A stretch of DNA of 64,000 nt, from positions 9,065,508-9,129,507 of the forward strand of contig NZ_KB913037.1 in NCBI RefSeq assembly GCF_000384295.1. The letters are read 5' to 3'. Positions 34,074 through 44,240 of this stretch are shown here, one piece after another. The notes under the pieces were generated by a model. The model did not search any database. It worked only from the letters and a program-made list of their open reading frames with translations, and was not told where the DNA came from. The position numbers were made by a program, and so were the translations under genes. The DNA comes from Amycolatopsis balhimycina FH 1894 (GTDB taxonomy: Bacteria > Actinomycetota > Actinomycetes > Mycobacteriales > Pseudonocardiaceae). The stretch's first letter is position 1; each line of letters opens with the position of its first letter.

Positions 34074-37000
34074 ATGTACCCCCAAGCCCAGCTCGGCGAC
34101 GGCACAGGAGTCCCGTCGCAGCCGTCCTTCCCCGCACTGGAGAAGCAGGTCCTCGCCTACTGGGAGACGGACCGGACGTTCCAGGCGACCATCGACGCGC
34201 GCCCGGCCGGTGAGCACGGCGACAACGAGTACGTCTTCTACGACGGCCCGCCCTTCGCCAACGGCCTGCCGCACTACGGCCACCTCCTCACCGGGTACGT
34301 CAAGGACCTGGTGCCCCGCTACCAGACGATGAAGGGCCACAAGGTCGAGCGCCGGTTCGGCTGGGACACCCACGGCCTGCCCGCCGAGCTCGAAGCCATG
34401 CGCCAGCTCGGCATCACCGAGACGTCCGAGATCGAAGAGATGGGCATCGCGAAGTTCAACGCGGCTTCGCAGGAGTCCGTCCTCCGCTACACCGACGAGT
34501 GGCGCGAGTACGTCACCCGCCAGGCGCGCTGGGTCGACTTCGACAACGACTACAAGACCCTCGACGTCACCTACATGGAGTCGGTGCTCTGGGCGTTCAA
34601 ACGCTTGTGGGACAAGGGACTCGTCTACGAGGGCTACCGCGTCCTGCCGTACTGCTGGCGCGACGCGACGCCGCTGTCCAACCACGAGCTGGGCATGGAC
34701 GCCGACGTCTACCGCAACCGCCAGGACCCGGCCGTCACGGTCGGCTTCCGGTTGCAGGACAACGGGAACGAGCTCGACGGCACCTACCTGCTGATCTGGA
34801 CGACGACGCCGTGGACGCTGCCGTCGAACCTCGCCACGGCCGTGCATCCCGAGGTGCAGTACGTCGTCGTGGAGAGCGAAGGCAAGCGGTTCCTGCTCGC
34901 CGAAGCGCGCGTCGCCGCGTACGCGCGTGAACTCGGCGAAGAGCCGACGGTCGTCGCGCACTACACCGGCGCGCAGCTGCTCGGAACCCGTTACGCGCCA
35001 CCGTTCCCGTACTTCACCGGCACCGAGAACGCGCACCAGGTCCTCGCCGCCGACTACGTCACCACCGACGACGGCACCGGGATCGTCCACATCGCACCCG
35101 CCTACGGTGAAGACGACAAGGCTGTCACCGACGCGGCCGGGATCACGCCGGTCACGCCGGTCGACGCGCACGGCAAGTTCGACGCGACCGTGCCCGACTA
35201 CGAGGGCCAGCAGGTCTTCGACGCCAACCCGAACATCGTCCGGGATCTCAAGAACGGCACGGGTTCGGCCGCGCGGCAGGGTTCCGTGCTGCTGCGGCAC
35301 GAGACCTACGACCACTCCTACCCGCACTGCTGGCGCTGCCGGAACCCGCTGATCTACCGCGCGGTCTCGTCGTGGTTCGTCGCGGTGACGCAGTTCAAGG
35401 ACCGGATGGTCGAGCTGAACCAGCAGATCACCTGGTACCCGGAGAACGTCAAGGACGGCCAGTTCGGGAAGTGGCTGGAGAACGCGCGCGACTGGTCGGT
35501 CTCGCGCAACCGCTACTGGGGCACGCCGATCCCGGTGTGGCAGTCCGACGACCCGGCGTACCCGCGCACCGACGTCTACGGCTCGCTCGACGAGCTGGAG
35601 GCCGACTTCGGCGTGCGGCTGGACAACCTGCACCGGCCCTACATCGACGAGCTGACCCGGCCGAACCCGGACGACCCGACCGGGCAGTCGACCATGCGCC
35701 GCGTCCCGGACGTCCTAGACGTCTGGTTCGACTCGGGTTCGATGCCGTACGCCCAGGTGCACTACCCGTTCGAGAACGCCGACTGGTTCGAGCACCACTA
35801 CCCGAGCGACTTCATCGTCGAGTACATCGGGCAGACCCGCGGCTGGTTCTACCTGCTGCACGTGCTCGCCACGGCGCTGTTCGACCGGCCGGCGTTCCGC
35901 GCCTGCGTCGCGCACGGCATCGTGCTGGGCTCGGACGGCGCGAAGATGTCGAAGTCGCTGCGCAACTACCCGGACGTCAACGAGGTCTTCGAGCGCGACG
36001 GCTCCGACGCCATGCGCTGGTACCTGATGGCGAGCCCGATCCTGCGCGGCGGCAACCTCGTCGTCACCGACAAGGGCATCCGCGACGCCGTCCGCCAGGC
36101 CGTGCTGCCGCTGTGGAACTCGTACTACTTCCTCGCGCTGTACGCGAACGCGGAAGGCGTCGACGGCAAGTGGCGCACGGACTCGCCGAACGTGCTGGAC
36201 CGGTACGTCCTGGCGAAGACGCACGAGCTGGTCACCGACGTCGAGTACGCGATGGACAGCTACGACGTCGCGGGCGCGTGCCAGACCGTCCGTGACTTCC
36301 TCGAGGTCCTGACGAACTGGTACGTGCGCCGCTCGCGGGACCGCTTCTGGGCCGGCGACCAGGACGCGATCGACACGCTGCACACCGTGCTCGAGGTGAC
36401 GTCGCGGGTCGCGGCGCCGCTGCTGCCGCTGACCACCGAGGTCGTCTGGCGCGGGCTCACCGGCGGCCGTTCGGTGCACCTGACCGACTGGCCGAACGCG
36501 AACGACCTGCCCGCGGACGCGGCGCTGGTCACCGCGATGGACCGGGTGCGGCAGGTCGCGTCGTCGGCGCTGTCGCTGCGGAAGGCGAACAAGCTGCGCG
36601 TGCGGCTGCCGCTGTCGTCGCTGGTCGTGGCGGCCGGCGACGCCGAGACGCTGGGCGCCTTCGCCGACATCCTGCGCGACGAGGTGAACGTCAAGGCGGT
36701 CGAGCTGACCACCGACGTCGCCGCGCACGGCGGGTTCGAGGTGGCGGTCAACGCCCGTGCCGCCGGTCCGCGCCTGGGCAAGGACGTCCAGACGGTGATC
36801 AGGGCCGTCAAGGCCGGGGACTGGTCGCTCCAGGGCGGGGCCGTCGTCGCGGCCGGGATCGCGCTGCGGGAGGGCGAGTTCGAGCGGCGCCTGGTCGCCA
36901 AGGGCGGCGGCGCGGCGGCGGAACTGCCCGGCGGGTCCGGGCTGGTCCTGATCGACACCGACGTGACGCCGGAGCTGGCGGCCGAGGGCCTGGTCCGCGA

Positions 37001-37232
37001 CCTGGTCCGGGTCGTGCAGCAGGCTCGCCGTGACGCCGGGCTGGACGTCGCCGACCGCATCGCGCTCACGGTCGACGCGCCTTCCGACGTCGTCGAAGCG
37101 GCGAAGCGGCACGAAGAGTTCCTGGCTTCGGAGACGCTGGCGACGTCGGTGACCTACGGCCCGGTCGCCGAGGGCTTCGCCGGCACGGTCGGCGACGGCA
37201 CGAAGGTGACCATCAGGGTCGCGAAGGCCTGA
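34074..37232 (+). CDS. ileS: Isoleucyl-tRNA synthetase
   Basis: IleRS (1052 aa) charges tRNA-Ile. The class I motifs are HYGH at residues 67-70 and KMSKS at 624-628. The editing domain (CP1) contains [12 protein letters not shown]. The long, late-anticodon-domain type resembles the eukaryote-like (IleRS2) form found in actinobacteria, which is often less sensitive to mupirocin; that is family knowledge, not tested here. ATG 34074 follows GAGGAG and is under the T-box leader. The stop is followed five bases later by a perfect 13-bp hairpin. Confidence 0.97.
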   Translation: MYPQAQLGDGTGVPSQPSFPALEKQVLAYWETDRTFQATIDARPAGEHGDNEYVFYDGPPFANGLPHYGHLLTGYVKDLVPRYQTMKGHKVERRFGWDTHGLPAELEAMRQLGITETSEIEEMGIAKFNAASQESVLRYTDEWREYVTRQARWVDFDNDYKTLDVTYMESVLWAFKRLWDKGLVYEGYRVLPYCWRDATPLSNHELGMDADVYRNRQDPAVTVGFRLQDNGNELDGTYLLIWTTTPWTLPSNLATAVHPEVQYVVVESEGKRFLLAEARVAAYARELGEEPTVVAHYTGAQLLGTRYAPPFPYFTGTENAHQVLAADYVTTDDGTGIVHIAPAYGEDDKAVTDAAGITPVTPVDAHGKFDATVPDYEGQQVFDANPNIVRDLKNGTGSAARQGSVLLRHETYDHSYPHCWRCRNPLIYRAVSSWFVAVTQFKDRMVELNQQITWYPENVKDGQFGKWLENARDWSVSRNRYWGTPIPVWQSDDPAYPRTDVYGSLDELEADFGVRLDNLHRPYIDELTRPNPDDPTGQSTMRRVPDVLDVWFDSGSMPYAQVHYPFENADWFEHHYPSDFIVEYIGQTRGWFYLLHVLATALFDRPAFRACVAHGIVLGSDGAKMSKSLRNYPDVNEVFERDGSDAMRWYLMASPILRGGNLVVTDKGIRDAVRQAVLPLWNSYYFLALYANAEGVDGKWRTDSPNVLDRYVLAKTHELVTDVEYAMDSYDVAGACQTVRDFLEVLTNWYVRRSRDRFWAGDQDAIDTLHTVLEVTSRVAAPLLPLTTEVVWRGLTGGRSVHLTDWPNANDLPADAALVTAMDRVRQVASSALSLRKANKLRVRLPLSSLVVAAGDAETLGAFADILRDEVNVKAVELTTDVAAHGGFEVAVNARAAGPRLGKDVQTVIRAVKAGDWSLQGGAVVAAGIALREGEFERRLVAKGGGAAAELPGGSGLVLIDTDVTPELAAEGLVRDLVRVVQQARRDAGLDVADRIALTVDAPSDVVEAAKRHEEFLASETLATSVTYGPVAEGFAGTVGDGTKVTIRVAKA

Positions 37233-37237
37233 CCGCC

Positions 37238-37277
37238 GGGGGTGGCCAGTAAGGTGACAACCCGACTGGCCACCCCC
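37238..37277 (+). terminator. Terminator hairpin after ileS
   Basis: GGGGGTGGCCAGT (37238-37250) and ACTGGCCACCCCC (37265-37277) form a perfect 13-bp stem with a 14-base loop, five bases after the ileS stop. It ends 36 bases before the next ATG. Confidence 0.75.
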
Positions 37278-37313
37278 GCTCGGGGCGGCACCTTGGGGGA
37301 GGGGTTACGCGGA

Positions 37314-38936
37314 ATGAGACCGGCCAAAAGACGGGGCATCCTGATCGGCGGCGCGCTGCTGGTCGTCGTGGTCGTGGCGGCGGCGTTCTTCCTGCTGAAC
37401 AGCGGGAGTTCGAAGCCCGAAGCGGCCACCGGGGCGACGGCGGTGGAGAGTCCCGGCGCGCTCGACCCGAACTCGGCGATCACCGAGTACCTGCAGGACC
37501 TGTCCGAGAACAACCCCGACGCGGCGAGCAGGCTGACCGACGACGCCGCGGCGGCCGCAACGGCCCTGCGCAGCACGCGGAACGCGCTGAACCCGTCGTC
37601 GGTGAAGGCCAAGCTGACCGTCCTGCAGCCGACCCCGGCCGGGGCGAAGCAGACCGGCGGGACGTTCAACCTGTCCTGGGCGTTGAAGCCGGGCAAGACG
37701 TGGACGTACGACGTGCCGTTCCAGCTCGCCCAGGCGGGCGGCAAGTGGCTGGTGCACTGGGCGCCGTCGCTGCTGCACCCGAAACTGGAGGCGGGGCAGC
37801 GGCTGATGATCGGCACGGCCGTGCAGGACCCCACCGCGGTCACCGACCGTGACGGCAAGCCGCTGCTCGTGAGTGAGCCGGGCGGCGTGCGGCCGGTGGA
37901 CGGCAACCCGGCGCCGCTGCTGCGTTCGGCCCTCACCGGGCAGGTCACGGCCGCGAAAGGCGGGGGCTTGACCGTCGAGCGGGTCGACGCCGCCGACAAG
38001 AGCGTCGAGACGCTGTTCGGCAAGGCGTCGGACGGGGCGAAGCCGCTCGTGTCGAGCCTGAGCCTGGCCGCGCAGAACGCCGCCCAGGCCGTGGTGGACG
38101 GCTACCAGGGGTCGGCGATGCTCGTCGCCCTCGACACGGCGTCGGGCGACATCCTCGCCGTGGCGCAGAACGCCGCCGCCGGGGACGCGCTGAAGGCGCT
38201 CAACGGCCTGTACGAGCCCGGTTCGGCGTTCAAGATCGCCACTTCGGTCGCCGCCGTCCAGCAGAGCGGCTTGAACGCGGGCTCTCCGGTCGACTGTCCC
38301 GGCGTCGCGACGATCGGCACGCGGACGGTCAAGAACGAGGGGTTCGAGCTGGGCGCGACGACGCTGCAGACGGCGTTCGCGAGGTCCTGCAACACCACGT
38401 TCGGGCAGCTCGCGCTCGGCCTGCCCGCGGACGGGCTGAAGAAGGCGGCCGACGAACTGGGCCTGAACGCCGACTACGAGATCCCCGGGCTGTCCACCGA
38501 GCTGGGGCAGGTCGAGCCCGCGGCGAGCAAGGACGAGCAGGTCGAGGACGGGTTCGGCCAGGGCCGGATCCAGATCAGCGCGCTCGGTGGCGCCGTCATG
38601 GCCGCCACCGTCGCGTCCGGCAAGGCGATCACGCCGAAGCTGTGGCACGACATCGAGACCACGGTCGTCAAGGGCTACTCGCCGCCGCCGTCCTCGGTGC
38701 TCGGCGAGGTGCGGAAGATGATGCGCGCGGTGGTCACGAGCGGGACCGCCCGCGGTGCCGCGGGCGCGGGGAACGTCTTCGGCAAGACCGGCACCGCCCA
38801 GTTCGGCGACGGTTCGGCCGCCACGGGCTGGTTCGTCGGCTACCGCGACCACATCGCGTTCGCCGTGGTCCTGGAGAAGTCGAACGACTCCGGCCCCGCG
38901 GTCAGCCTGGCAACCAAGTTCCTCAAGGCCCTCTGA
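37314..38936 (+). CDS. Class B penicillin-binding protein with NTF2-like N-terminal domain
   Basis: This is a second transpeptidase (540 aa), anchored by an N-terminal membrane helix (GILIGGALLVVVVVAAAFFLL). The next about 100 residues are an NTF2-like/MecA_N domain. The catalytic domain has SAFK with Ser304, SCN at 358-360 and KTG at 491-493. It resembles accessory PBPs, including low-affinity MecA-type ones, but beta-lactam affinity cannot be read from sequence. ATG 37314 follows a GGGGGAGGGG and excludes upstream in-frame codons that fall in the ileS terminator. A hairpin follows at 38948. Confidence 0.92.
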   Translation: MRPAKRRGILIGGALLVVVVVAAAFFLLNSGSSKPEAATGATAVESPGALDPNSAITEYLQDLSENNPDAASRLTDDAAAAATALRSTRNALNPSSVKAKLTVLQPTPAGAKQTGGTFNLSWALKPGKTWTYDVPFQLAQAGGKWLVHWAPSLLHPKLEAGQRLMIGTAVQDPTAVTDRDGKPLLVSEPGGVRPVDGNPAPLLRSALTGQVTAAKGGGLTVERVDAADKSVETLFGKASDGAKPLVSSLSLAAQNAAQAVVDGYQGSAMLVALDTASGDILAVAQNAAAGDALKALNGLYEPGSAFKIATSVAAVQQSGLNAGSPVDCPGVATIGTRTVKNEGFELGATTLQTAFARSCNTTFGQLALGLPADGLKKAADELGLNADYEIPGLSTELGQVEPAASKDEQVEDGFGQGRIQISALGGAVMAATVASGKAITPKLWHDIETTVVKGYSPPPSSVLGEVRKMMRAVVTSGTARGAAGAGNVFGKTGTAQFGDGSAATGWFVGYRDHIAFAVVLEKSNDSGPAVSLATKFLKAL

Positions 38937-38947
38937 CCCCGGCCTGA

Positions 38948-38973
38948 GCGGCACTTTCACCGGAAAGTGCCGC
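38948..38973 (+). terminator. Terminator hairpin after the accessory PBP gene
   Basis: GCGGCACTTTC (38948-38958), loop ACCG and GAAAGTGCCGC (38963-38973) form a perfect 11-bp stem, 12 bases after the stop codon. Confidence 0.75.
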
Positions 38974-39018
38974 ATCGGTTCGGCCGTGGCCGAAGTTCGC
39001 GGGCCGTAGCGTGGGGGC

Positions 39019-39765
39019 ATGGAGACGATCGCGCTGGCCGAGGTGGCCGCGGTGCTGGCCGACCCGAGCCGCGCCACCATGTGCCTCGTCCTGCTGGACG
39101 GGCGGGCCTGGACGGTCGGTGAGCTGGCGAAGGCGGCCGGGATCGCGCTTTCGACGGCCAGCGAGCACGTCACCCGGCTGGCCGACGCGGGGTTCGTCGC
39201 CCGGGCCAAGCAGGGCCGGGCCAGCTACGTCCGGATCGCCGATCCGCGCGTCGCCGAGCTGATCGAGCACCTCGCCCAGCACGCAGTGACGTCCGGGGCT
39301 CCGCCCCGGGCGGGGGGCTCCGCCACCCGGAGCCCCCGAAAAACTGCCGGGCACCGGCCGGCGACCGGGCTGAAGTCGTCGTTGCGCGTGCGGCGGCTCG
39401 GGTTCGCCCGGACGTGTTACGACCACCTCGCCGGTGTGCTCGGGGTCGCCCTCCGCGACGGCATGCTGGCCACCGGCCTGGTCGACGCGGCGGCGGGGCT
39501 GGCGCTGACCGGCCGCGGCCGCGAGGTGCTGGCGGGCCTGGGCGTGCCGGTCGCCGCCGGGCGGCGGCCGCTGCTGCGTGACTGTCTGGATTGGACGGAG
39601 CGCCGGGACCACCTCGCCGGGGCGCTGCCGGCGGCGCTGTTGGACCGCGCTGTCGGTGCCGGCTGGGTCGCCCGGGACGGGCACCGCGCGGTCAAGGTCC
39701 TGCCGGGCGCGGCACAGCCCTTCGCGGCACTCGGTGTCGATCTCGACGCGCTGGGTAGGCCTTAA
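39019..39765 (+). CDS. ArsR-family regulator with palindrome-encoded insert
   Basis: The protein (248 aa) is a paralogue of the regulator at 31701-32447: winged helix (VLADPSRATMCLVLLDGRAW to STASEHVTRLADAGF) and the same second domain (FARTCYDHLAGVLGVAL, RRPLLRDCLDWTERRDHLAGAL). Between the domains it has about 24 more residues than the paralogue (around TSGAPPRAGGSATRSPRKTA), encoded by two GC-rich palindromes at 39293-39337. The frame is kept. TAGCGT at 39007-39012 lies six bases before the ATG, suggesting a leaderless start. The target is unknown; no exporter is divergent from it. Confidence 0.85.
   Translation: METIALAEVAAVLADPSRATMCLVLLDGRAWTVGELAKAAGIALSTASEHVTRLADAGFVARAKQGRASYVRIADPRVAELIEHLAQHAVTSGAPPRAGGSATRSPRKTAGHRPATGLKSSLRVRRLGFARTCYDHLAGVLGVALRDGMLATGLVDAAAGLALTGRGREVLAGLGVPVAAGRRPLLRDCLDWTERRDHLAGALPAALLDRAVGAGWVARDGHRAVKVLPGAAQPFAALGVDLDALGRP
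39293..39337. repeat. GC-rich palindromic repeat inside a coding region
   Basis: CCGGGGC-TCC-GCCCCGG (39293-39309) is followed by GGGGGCTCCG (39313-39322), loop of five bases and CGGAGCCCCC (39328-39337). Both are perfect stems. The block is in frame within the ArsR-type gene, exactly where its paralogue lacks residues. Confidence 0.7.
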
Positions 39766-39823
39766 CACACCGGGGGGCCGCCGCGGGGCAGCGGTACACG
39801 AACGAGTTAACCCGGCCGCTTCA

Positions 39824-39847
39824 CTATTCTGAGTGCCCACGGCACTC
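39824..39847 (+). promoter_or_regulatory. Promoter with overlapping palindrome, cation antiporter gene
   Basis: A TATTCT -10 box (39824-39829) is followed by GAGTGCC (39831-39837), CAC and GGCACTC (39841-39847), a perfect 7-bp inverted repeat at the predicted transcription start. A strong GGGAGGAGG at 39848-39856 serves ATG 39861. Confidence 0.5.
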
Positions 39848-39860
39848 GGGAGGAGGCGGC

Positions 39861-41339
39861 ATGGACCAGCTCCCCGTGTTGCTCGGCGTCGGCGGCGTCG
39901 TGCTGCTGGCCTCCGTGCTCGCCGTGCGCGTGTCGATCCGGCTCGGCCTGCCTTCGCTGCTGCTCTACCTCGCGATCGGCGTCGTGCTGGGCGAAGCCGG
40001 CTTCGGAGTCCGGTTCGACAACCCGGGCCTGACCCAGTCGCTCGGCCTCGCCGCCCTCGTCATGATCCTCGCCGAAGGCGGGCTGACCACGCGCTGGTCG
40101 GCGGTGAAACCCGCGCTGGGCAGCGGGATCGCACTGTCCACAGTGGCTGTCGTGGTGAGCATCGCGGTCACCGGCGCGGCCCTGCACTGGCTGCTCGGCC
40201 TCGACTGGCGGCTGGCCCTGCTGTGGGGCGCGGTGCTCGCCTCCACCGACGCGGCCGCGGTGTTTTCGGTGCTGCGCACGGCGGGGATCGGCAAACGGCT
40301 CACCGGGGCGCTCGAGCTCGAGTCGGGCATCAACGACGCGCCGGCCTACATCGCCGTCGTGGTGCTGGCCGAGGGCTCCACTGTGGACTGGACGTTGCCG
40401 CTGCTGGCGGTCTACGAGCTGACGACGGGCCTGGTGATCGGGCTCGCGTTCGGCTGGCTCGGCGGGTTCGCGCTGCGCCGGGCCGCGCTGCCGGCCACCG
40501 GCCTCTACCCGCTCGCGACGGTCGCGGTGTGCGTCGTGGCCTACTCGTCCGGGCAGCTGCTGCACGCGTCCGGGCTGCTCGCCACCTATGTCGCCGCGCT
40601 GGTGCTCGGCAACTCGCGGCTGCCGCACCGGTCGGACACGCTGTCGTTCGCCGAGGGGCTGGGCTGGCTGGCGCAGATCGGGCTGTTCGTCCTGCTCGGC
40701 CTGTTCGCCTCGCCGGGCCGGCTGCTCGACGCGATCGTGCCGGGCCTGGTCGCGGCCGCCGTCGTGCTGCTGCTGGCGCGGCCGATCTCCGTCGTGCTGG
40801 CGATGCTGCCGTTCCGGCTGCCGTGGCGGGAGCAGGCGTTCCTGTCGTGGGCCGGGCTGCGCGGCGCGGTGCCGATCGTGCTCGCCATGATCCCGTTGTC
40901 GGAGGGCCTGCCGGGCGCGCAGCGGCTGGTCGACGCGGTGTTCGTGCTGGTCATCGTGCTGACGCTGCTGCAGGGGGCGACGCTCGGGCCGCTCGCGCGC
41001 AAGCTCGGGCTGGCCAAGAAGTCCGAGGCGCACGAGATCGAGGTCGACTCCGCGCCGCTGGACGAGCTGGGGGCCGAGCTGCTGCAGGTCCGGATCCAGC
41101 CCGGCTCGAAGATGCACGGCGTGTACCTGTCCGAGCTGCGGCTGCCGATCGGGGCGACGGTCAGCCTGGTCGTGCGGGACGGCACGGGTTTCACGCCGCA
41201 GAAGACCAGCCGGCTGCAGGAGAACGACCAGCTGCTGGTCGTCACGACGAGTGACGTCCGCGACGCCGCCGAACGCCGGCTCCGCGCCGTCGACCGGGCC
41301 GGGCGCCTGGCCCGCTGGAAGGGCGAGTCCGGCCGCTGA
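39861..41339 (+). CDS. Cation/proton antiporter, NhaP2/CvrA type with TrkA-C domain
   Basis: The protein (492 aa) has about 12-13 membrane helices of the CPA1 Na+/H+ exchanger fold. Ion-site regions ASTDAAAVFSVLR and LESGINDAPAYIAVVVLAEG carry the conserved Asp pair. The C-terminal about 110 residues form a cytoplasmic TrkA-C (RCK_C) domain (LQVRIQPGSKMHGVYLSELR). This build matches K+/H+ antiporters used in potassium and pH balance, with ligand control by the RCK domain. It is a single gene with its own promoter and strong ribosome-binding site. Confidence 0.9.
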   Translation: MDQLPVLLGVGGVVLLASVLAVRVSIRLGLPSLLLYLAIGVVLGEAGFGVRFDNPGLTQSLGLAALVMILAEGGLTTRWSAVKPALGSGIALSTVAVVVSIAVTGAALHWLLGLDWRLALLWGAVLASTDAAAVFSVLRTAGIGKRLTGALELESGINDAPAYIAVVVLAEGSTVDWTLPLLAVYELTTGLVIGLAFGWLGGFALRRAALPATGLYPLATVAVCVVAYSSGQLLHASGLLATYVAALVLGNSRLPHRSDTLSFAEGLGWLAQIGLFVLLGLFASPGRLLDAIVPGLVAAAVVLLLARPISVVLAMLPFRLPWREQAFLSWAGLRGAVPIVLAMIPLSEGLPGAQRLVDAVFVLVIVLTLLQGATLGPLARKLGLAKKSEAHEIEVDSAPLDELGAELLQVRIQPGSKMHGVYLSELRLPIGATVSLVVRDGTGFTPQKTSRLQENDQLLVVTTSDVRDAAERRLRAVDRAGRLARWKGESGR

Positions 41340-41414
41340 GCACGCTCTGTGACCGCCGTCTCAGAATGTGAGGCGGGGGTTGGCCGCGGGGCGCGTTCTC
41401 GGTTACCTTTTGCC

Positions 41415-41530
41415 TCAGGTCATGAGTGCCAGCGCGAAGCCCCGGCTTGCTGGCCGGCAACCCTCCTACCGCGGTGGGGTGCCCCGGGTGAAGACCGGGC
41501 CGGTCGCGTCGTGCGACAGGCAAGCGCGGG
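41415..41530 (+). ncRNA. SAM-IV riboswitch
   Basis: The sequence follows the SAM-IV consensus: P1 halves GGTC (41418-41421) and GACC (41493-41496), ATGAGTGCCAGCG, AAGCCCCGGCTTGCTGGCC, GGCAACCCTCC and GGTGGGGTGCCCCGGGTGA, then a downstream pseudoknot hairpin. SAM binding would reduce expression of the next gene. The platform is likely translational: a CCCCTCGCC stretch near 41530 can pair with the GAGGAGG of the next gene at about 41559-41565. The pairing was judged by eye only. Confidence 0.88.
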
Positions 41531-41570
41531 CCCCTCGCCGGGGGTCCCCCGGACTGCCGAGGAGGCACCG

Positions 41571-42923
41571 ATGACTCTCGCCATCGATCGCACGCAGCTC
41601 GAAAATACTGCCGCTCCCGAAAATACTGTCCCCCAGGACATCCCCGCCGTCGCCGGTGCGTCGCTGCGGGTGCCGCTGGTGACCGGTGGGGACATCGGGT
41701 ACGCCAACCTCGACCACGCGGCGAGCGCCCCTTGTCTCGACGCCGTCCGCAGCGCCGTCGACGAGTTCCTGCCGTGGTACGCCAGCGTCCACCGCGGCGC
41801 GGGCTTCGCGTCGCAGGTGTCGACCAGGCTCTACGAGCGCACCCGCGACGTCCTGCGCCGGTTCGTCGACGCGCGGCGGACCGACACCGTCGTGTTCACC
41901 CGCAACACCACCGACTCCTTCAACCTGCTCGCCCGCAGCTTGCCCCGGCACACCACGGTGATCGTGTTCGACACCGAGCACCACGCCGCTCTCCTGCCGT
42001 GGCAGGGGCCGAACGTCCGGCGGCTGCCGACCCCGCGCACCCGCCTCGCCGCGGTGTCCGCTGTGGACGAAGCGCTCGCGGACGCCCCGGAAGGACCGCG
42101 GCTGGTCGTCGTCACCGGAGCGTCCAATGTGACCGGTGAGCTGCTGCCGGTGGCGGAGATCGCCGCGGTGGCGCGCAGGCATGGCGCCCGCGTCGCGCTC
42201 GACGCCGCCCAGCTCGCCCCGCACCGCCGGATCTCGATCAGGGAACTGGACGTCGACTACGTCGCGCTGTCCGGTCACAAGCTGTATGCGCCCTTCGGCG
42301 CGGGCGCGCTGATCGGCCGCGCCGACTGGCTGCGCGCGGCCCGCCCGTACCTCGCCGGCGGCGGCGCGACGAAGCTCGTCACCGAGGACGCCGTCGTCTG
42401 GAACACCGGGCCGGAGCGGCACGAAGCCGGCTCGCCCAACACCGTCGGCGTGTACGCGCTCGGTGTCGCGTGCGAAACCCTGAGCCGCGACTGGGACGCC
42501 GTCGTGGCGCACGAGCAGGCCCTGCTCACCCGGCTGCGCAAGGGCCTCGAGGGCATCCCGGGCTGCGCCGAACTGCGGCTGTTCGACGCGCCGGTCGACC
42601 GGGTCGGCACGGTCAGCTTCGTCGTCGACGGCTTCGACCCGGGCTGGCTCGCCGCGGTGCTGTCGGCCGAATACGGCATCGGCGTCCGCGACGGCGCCTT
42701 CTGCGCCCACATCGCGGCCCAGCGCCTGATCGGCGTCACCGGCGGCGACGGGCGGCAGGCAGTGCGCGTCAGCCTCGGCCTCGGCAGCACCGAGGAGCAC
42801 GTCGACCGCGTGGTCCTGGCGCTGCGGCAGATCGTGGCGCGCGGAGCCCGCTGGGAGTACGCGAAGGTGGACGGCCGCTGGGCGCCGGTGGGCGACCCGC
42901 GGGAGCTGCCGCCGTTCTGCTGA
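41571..42923 (+). CDS. Class V PLP-dependent aminotransferase / cysteine desulfurase-like
   Basis: The protein (450 aa) is a fold-type I PLP enzyme of the class V (NifS/SufS-like) group. The PLP lysine is Lys237 in [12 protein letters not shown]. The cofactor-binding region reads [16 protein letters not shown], followed by [12 protein letters not shown], as in desulfurase-like enzymes. An N-terminal extension of about 40 residues precedes the fold. The SAM-IV riboswitch immediately upstream predicts a role in sulfur amino-acid metabolism, such as cysteine/methionine supply, but the substrate is not determined. ATG 41571 has GAGGAGG at proper spacing. Confidence 0.88.
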   Translation: MTLAIDRTQLENTAAPENTVPQDIPAVAGASLRVPLVTGGDIGYANLDHAASAPCLDAVRSAVDEFLPWYASVHRGAGFASQVSTRLYERTRDVLRRFVDARRTDTVVFTRNTTDSFNLLARSLPRHTTVIVFDTEHHAALLPWQGPNVRRLPTPRTRLAAVSAVDEALADAPEGPRLVVVTGASNVTGELLPVAEIAAVARRHGARVALDAAQLAPHRRISIRELDVDYVALSGHKLYAPFGAGALIGRADWLRAARPYLAGGGATKLVTEDAVVWNTGPERHEAGSPNTVGVYALGVACETLSRDWDAVVAHEQALLTRLRKGLEGIPGCAELRLFDAPVDRVGTVSFVVDGFDPGWLAAVLSAEYGIGVRDGAFCAHIAAQRLIGVTGGDGRQAVRVSLGLGSTEEHVDRVVLALRQIVARGARWEYAKVDGRWAPVGDPRELPPFC

Positions 42924-42939
42924 GCGCTAGCCTGGCCCG

Positions 42940-43548
42940 ATGGGGAGAGGGCCGCGTTTCTGGTTTCCGCTGGCACTGCTGGGGTTCGCCCAGATCGGGT
43001 TGGCCGCGGTGCAGCTGGCGGCACGCCGTAGCCGAGCCGAGAGCGAGGCCGCGAACCTCCTGCTCGGACCGGCCGTCCCGGACGGCGCGACGGTGTACAG
43101 CGAGGCGTACCGGATGCCCCTGGACTATTTCCACTCGTCGCCGCGTGGCCTCCCCGAAGGGCCCGCGTGGCTGGTCACGCTCGGCGTGGTGGTCGCCGGC
43201 ACGGCCGTCTGGTACGCGTTCGCCCACCGGCCGGTCCGCACCGGGCGGTTCGTCCTCGGCGCGGTCGCCGCGCTGCTCGCCGTCCCGCTGCTCGACCTGG
43301 CCGGGTCCTGGCAGTTCCGGCTCGACGACGGCCTGCGCGGCCCACTGCTGGCCACGCTCGGCCTGCTCGTGCTCGCCGCGTACGAGCGCAGCCGGTTCGT
43401 CCTGCTCACGGCGGCCGCGTTCGCCCTGGTCGCCGTGGTGCTCTCGGCGGACCTCGTGGGGGTGCTGGCCTCGGCGATCGTGCTGCTCGCCGCGGCCTTC
43501 ACCGCCCTGCTGCGACGCCGCCACGACACCGCCGCCGACACGCCGTGA
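42940..43548 (+). CDS. Uncharacterised multi-helix membrane protein
   Basis: I recognise no family. The protein (202 aa) has an N-terminal helix ([19 protein letters not shown]), a soluble loop of about 50 residues (ending [16 protein letters not shown]) and four further membrane helices towards the C-terminus. The start ATG 42940 lies six bases after a TAGCCT -10 box and lacks a Shine-Dalgarno, consistent with a leaderless message. Its stop overlaps a GTG in the lspA frame, so the two may be coupled. Confidence 0.7.
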   Translation: MGRGPRFWFPLALLGFAQIGLAAVQLAARRSRAESEAANLLLGPAVPDGATVYSEAYRMPLDYFHSSPRGLPEGPAWLVTLGVVVAGTAVWYAFAHRPVRTGRFVLGAVAALLAVPLLDLAGSWQFRLDDGLRGPLLATLGLLVLAAYERSRFVLLTAAAFALVAVVLSADLVGVLASAIVLLAAAFTALLRRRHDTAADTP

Positions 43549-44240
43549 CCAGCGCCGTGGACAATGGACCGGTGAGCACCGAGCCCAGCCACTCCGAACC
43601 CGACACCGCCGCGCCCGCCGAGGCCGGGCCCGATCCCGAGGCCGTGCCCGATCTCGAGGCCGACGCGCCCGAGAACCCGGAGGTCCCGGCGAAGCCGTTG
43701 CTGCCGAAGCGGCGGGTCGGCTGGGTGTTCGCGGTCGCCGCCGTGTTCTGGGCGATCGACCTGGTGACGAAGAACCTGGTCGTCGCCAACCTGGAGGGCA
43801 AGGAGCCGGTCAAGGTCCTCGGCGGGCTGATCTACCTGCAGGTCATCCGCAACCCGGGTGCCGCGTTCTCGATGGCCACCGGCATGACGTGGGTGCTCGC
43901 GCTGGTCGCGCTGGCCGTCGTCATCGCCATCATCTGGCTGTCGCGGCGGCTGCGGTCGATCGGCTGGGCGATCGGCCTCGGCCTCGTGCTCGCCGGCGCC
44001 ACCGGCAACCTGACCGACCGCATCTTCCGCGCGCCCGGCGGGCTGCAGGGCCACGTCGTCGACTTCATCTCGGCGTTCGCCCCCAACGGCAAGGGCTTCG
44101 CGATCTTCAACATCGCCGACTCGGCGATCTGCGTCGGCGGCGCTCTGATCGTGCTGCTGTCGCTGCTGGGCAAGGACTACGACGGCACGTCGACCAAGGA
44201 CAAGAAGAAGATCGAGAAGACTCAGGAGGAGCAGGCGTGA
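43545..44240 (+). CDS. lspA: Lipoprotein signal peptidase (signal peptidase II)
   Basis: LspA (231 aa from GTG 43545, 222 from GTG 43572) cleaves lipoprotein signal peptides in the membrane. After an acidic, Pro/Glu-rich cytoplasmic extension of about 50 residues come four helices. Catalytic Asp regions are visible in [32 protein letters not shown] and [14 protein letters not shown] 43545 overlaps the upstream stop as GTGA; 43572 is the alternative. Its stop overlaps the rluD start, and the AGGAGGA of rluD lies within its end. Confidence 0.94.
   Translation: MTSAVDNGPVSTEPSHSEPDTAAPAEAGPDPEAVPDLEADAPENPEVPAKPLLPKRRVGWVFAVAAVFWAIDLVTKNLVVANLEGKEPVKVLGGLIYLQVIRNPGAAFSMATGMTWVLALVALAVVIAIIWLSRRLRSIGWAIGLGLVLAGATGNLTDRIFRAPGGLQGHVVDFISAFAPNGKGFAIFNIADSAICVGGALIVLLSLLGKDYDGTSTKDKKKIEKTQEEQA

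Noticed and set aside
31348..34137. A 929-codon minus-strand frame across the ArsR/MFS region and T-box
   Set aside because: It runs antisense through the exporter and the riboswitch and shows no protein family signature.
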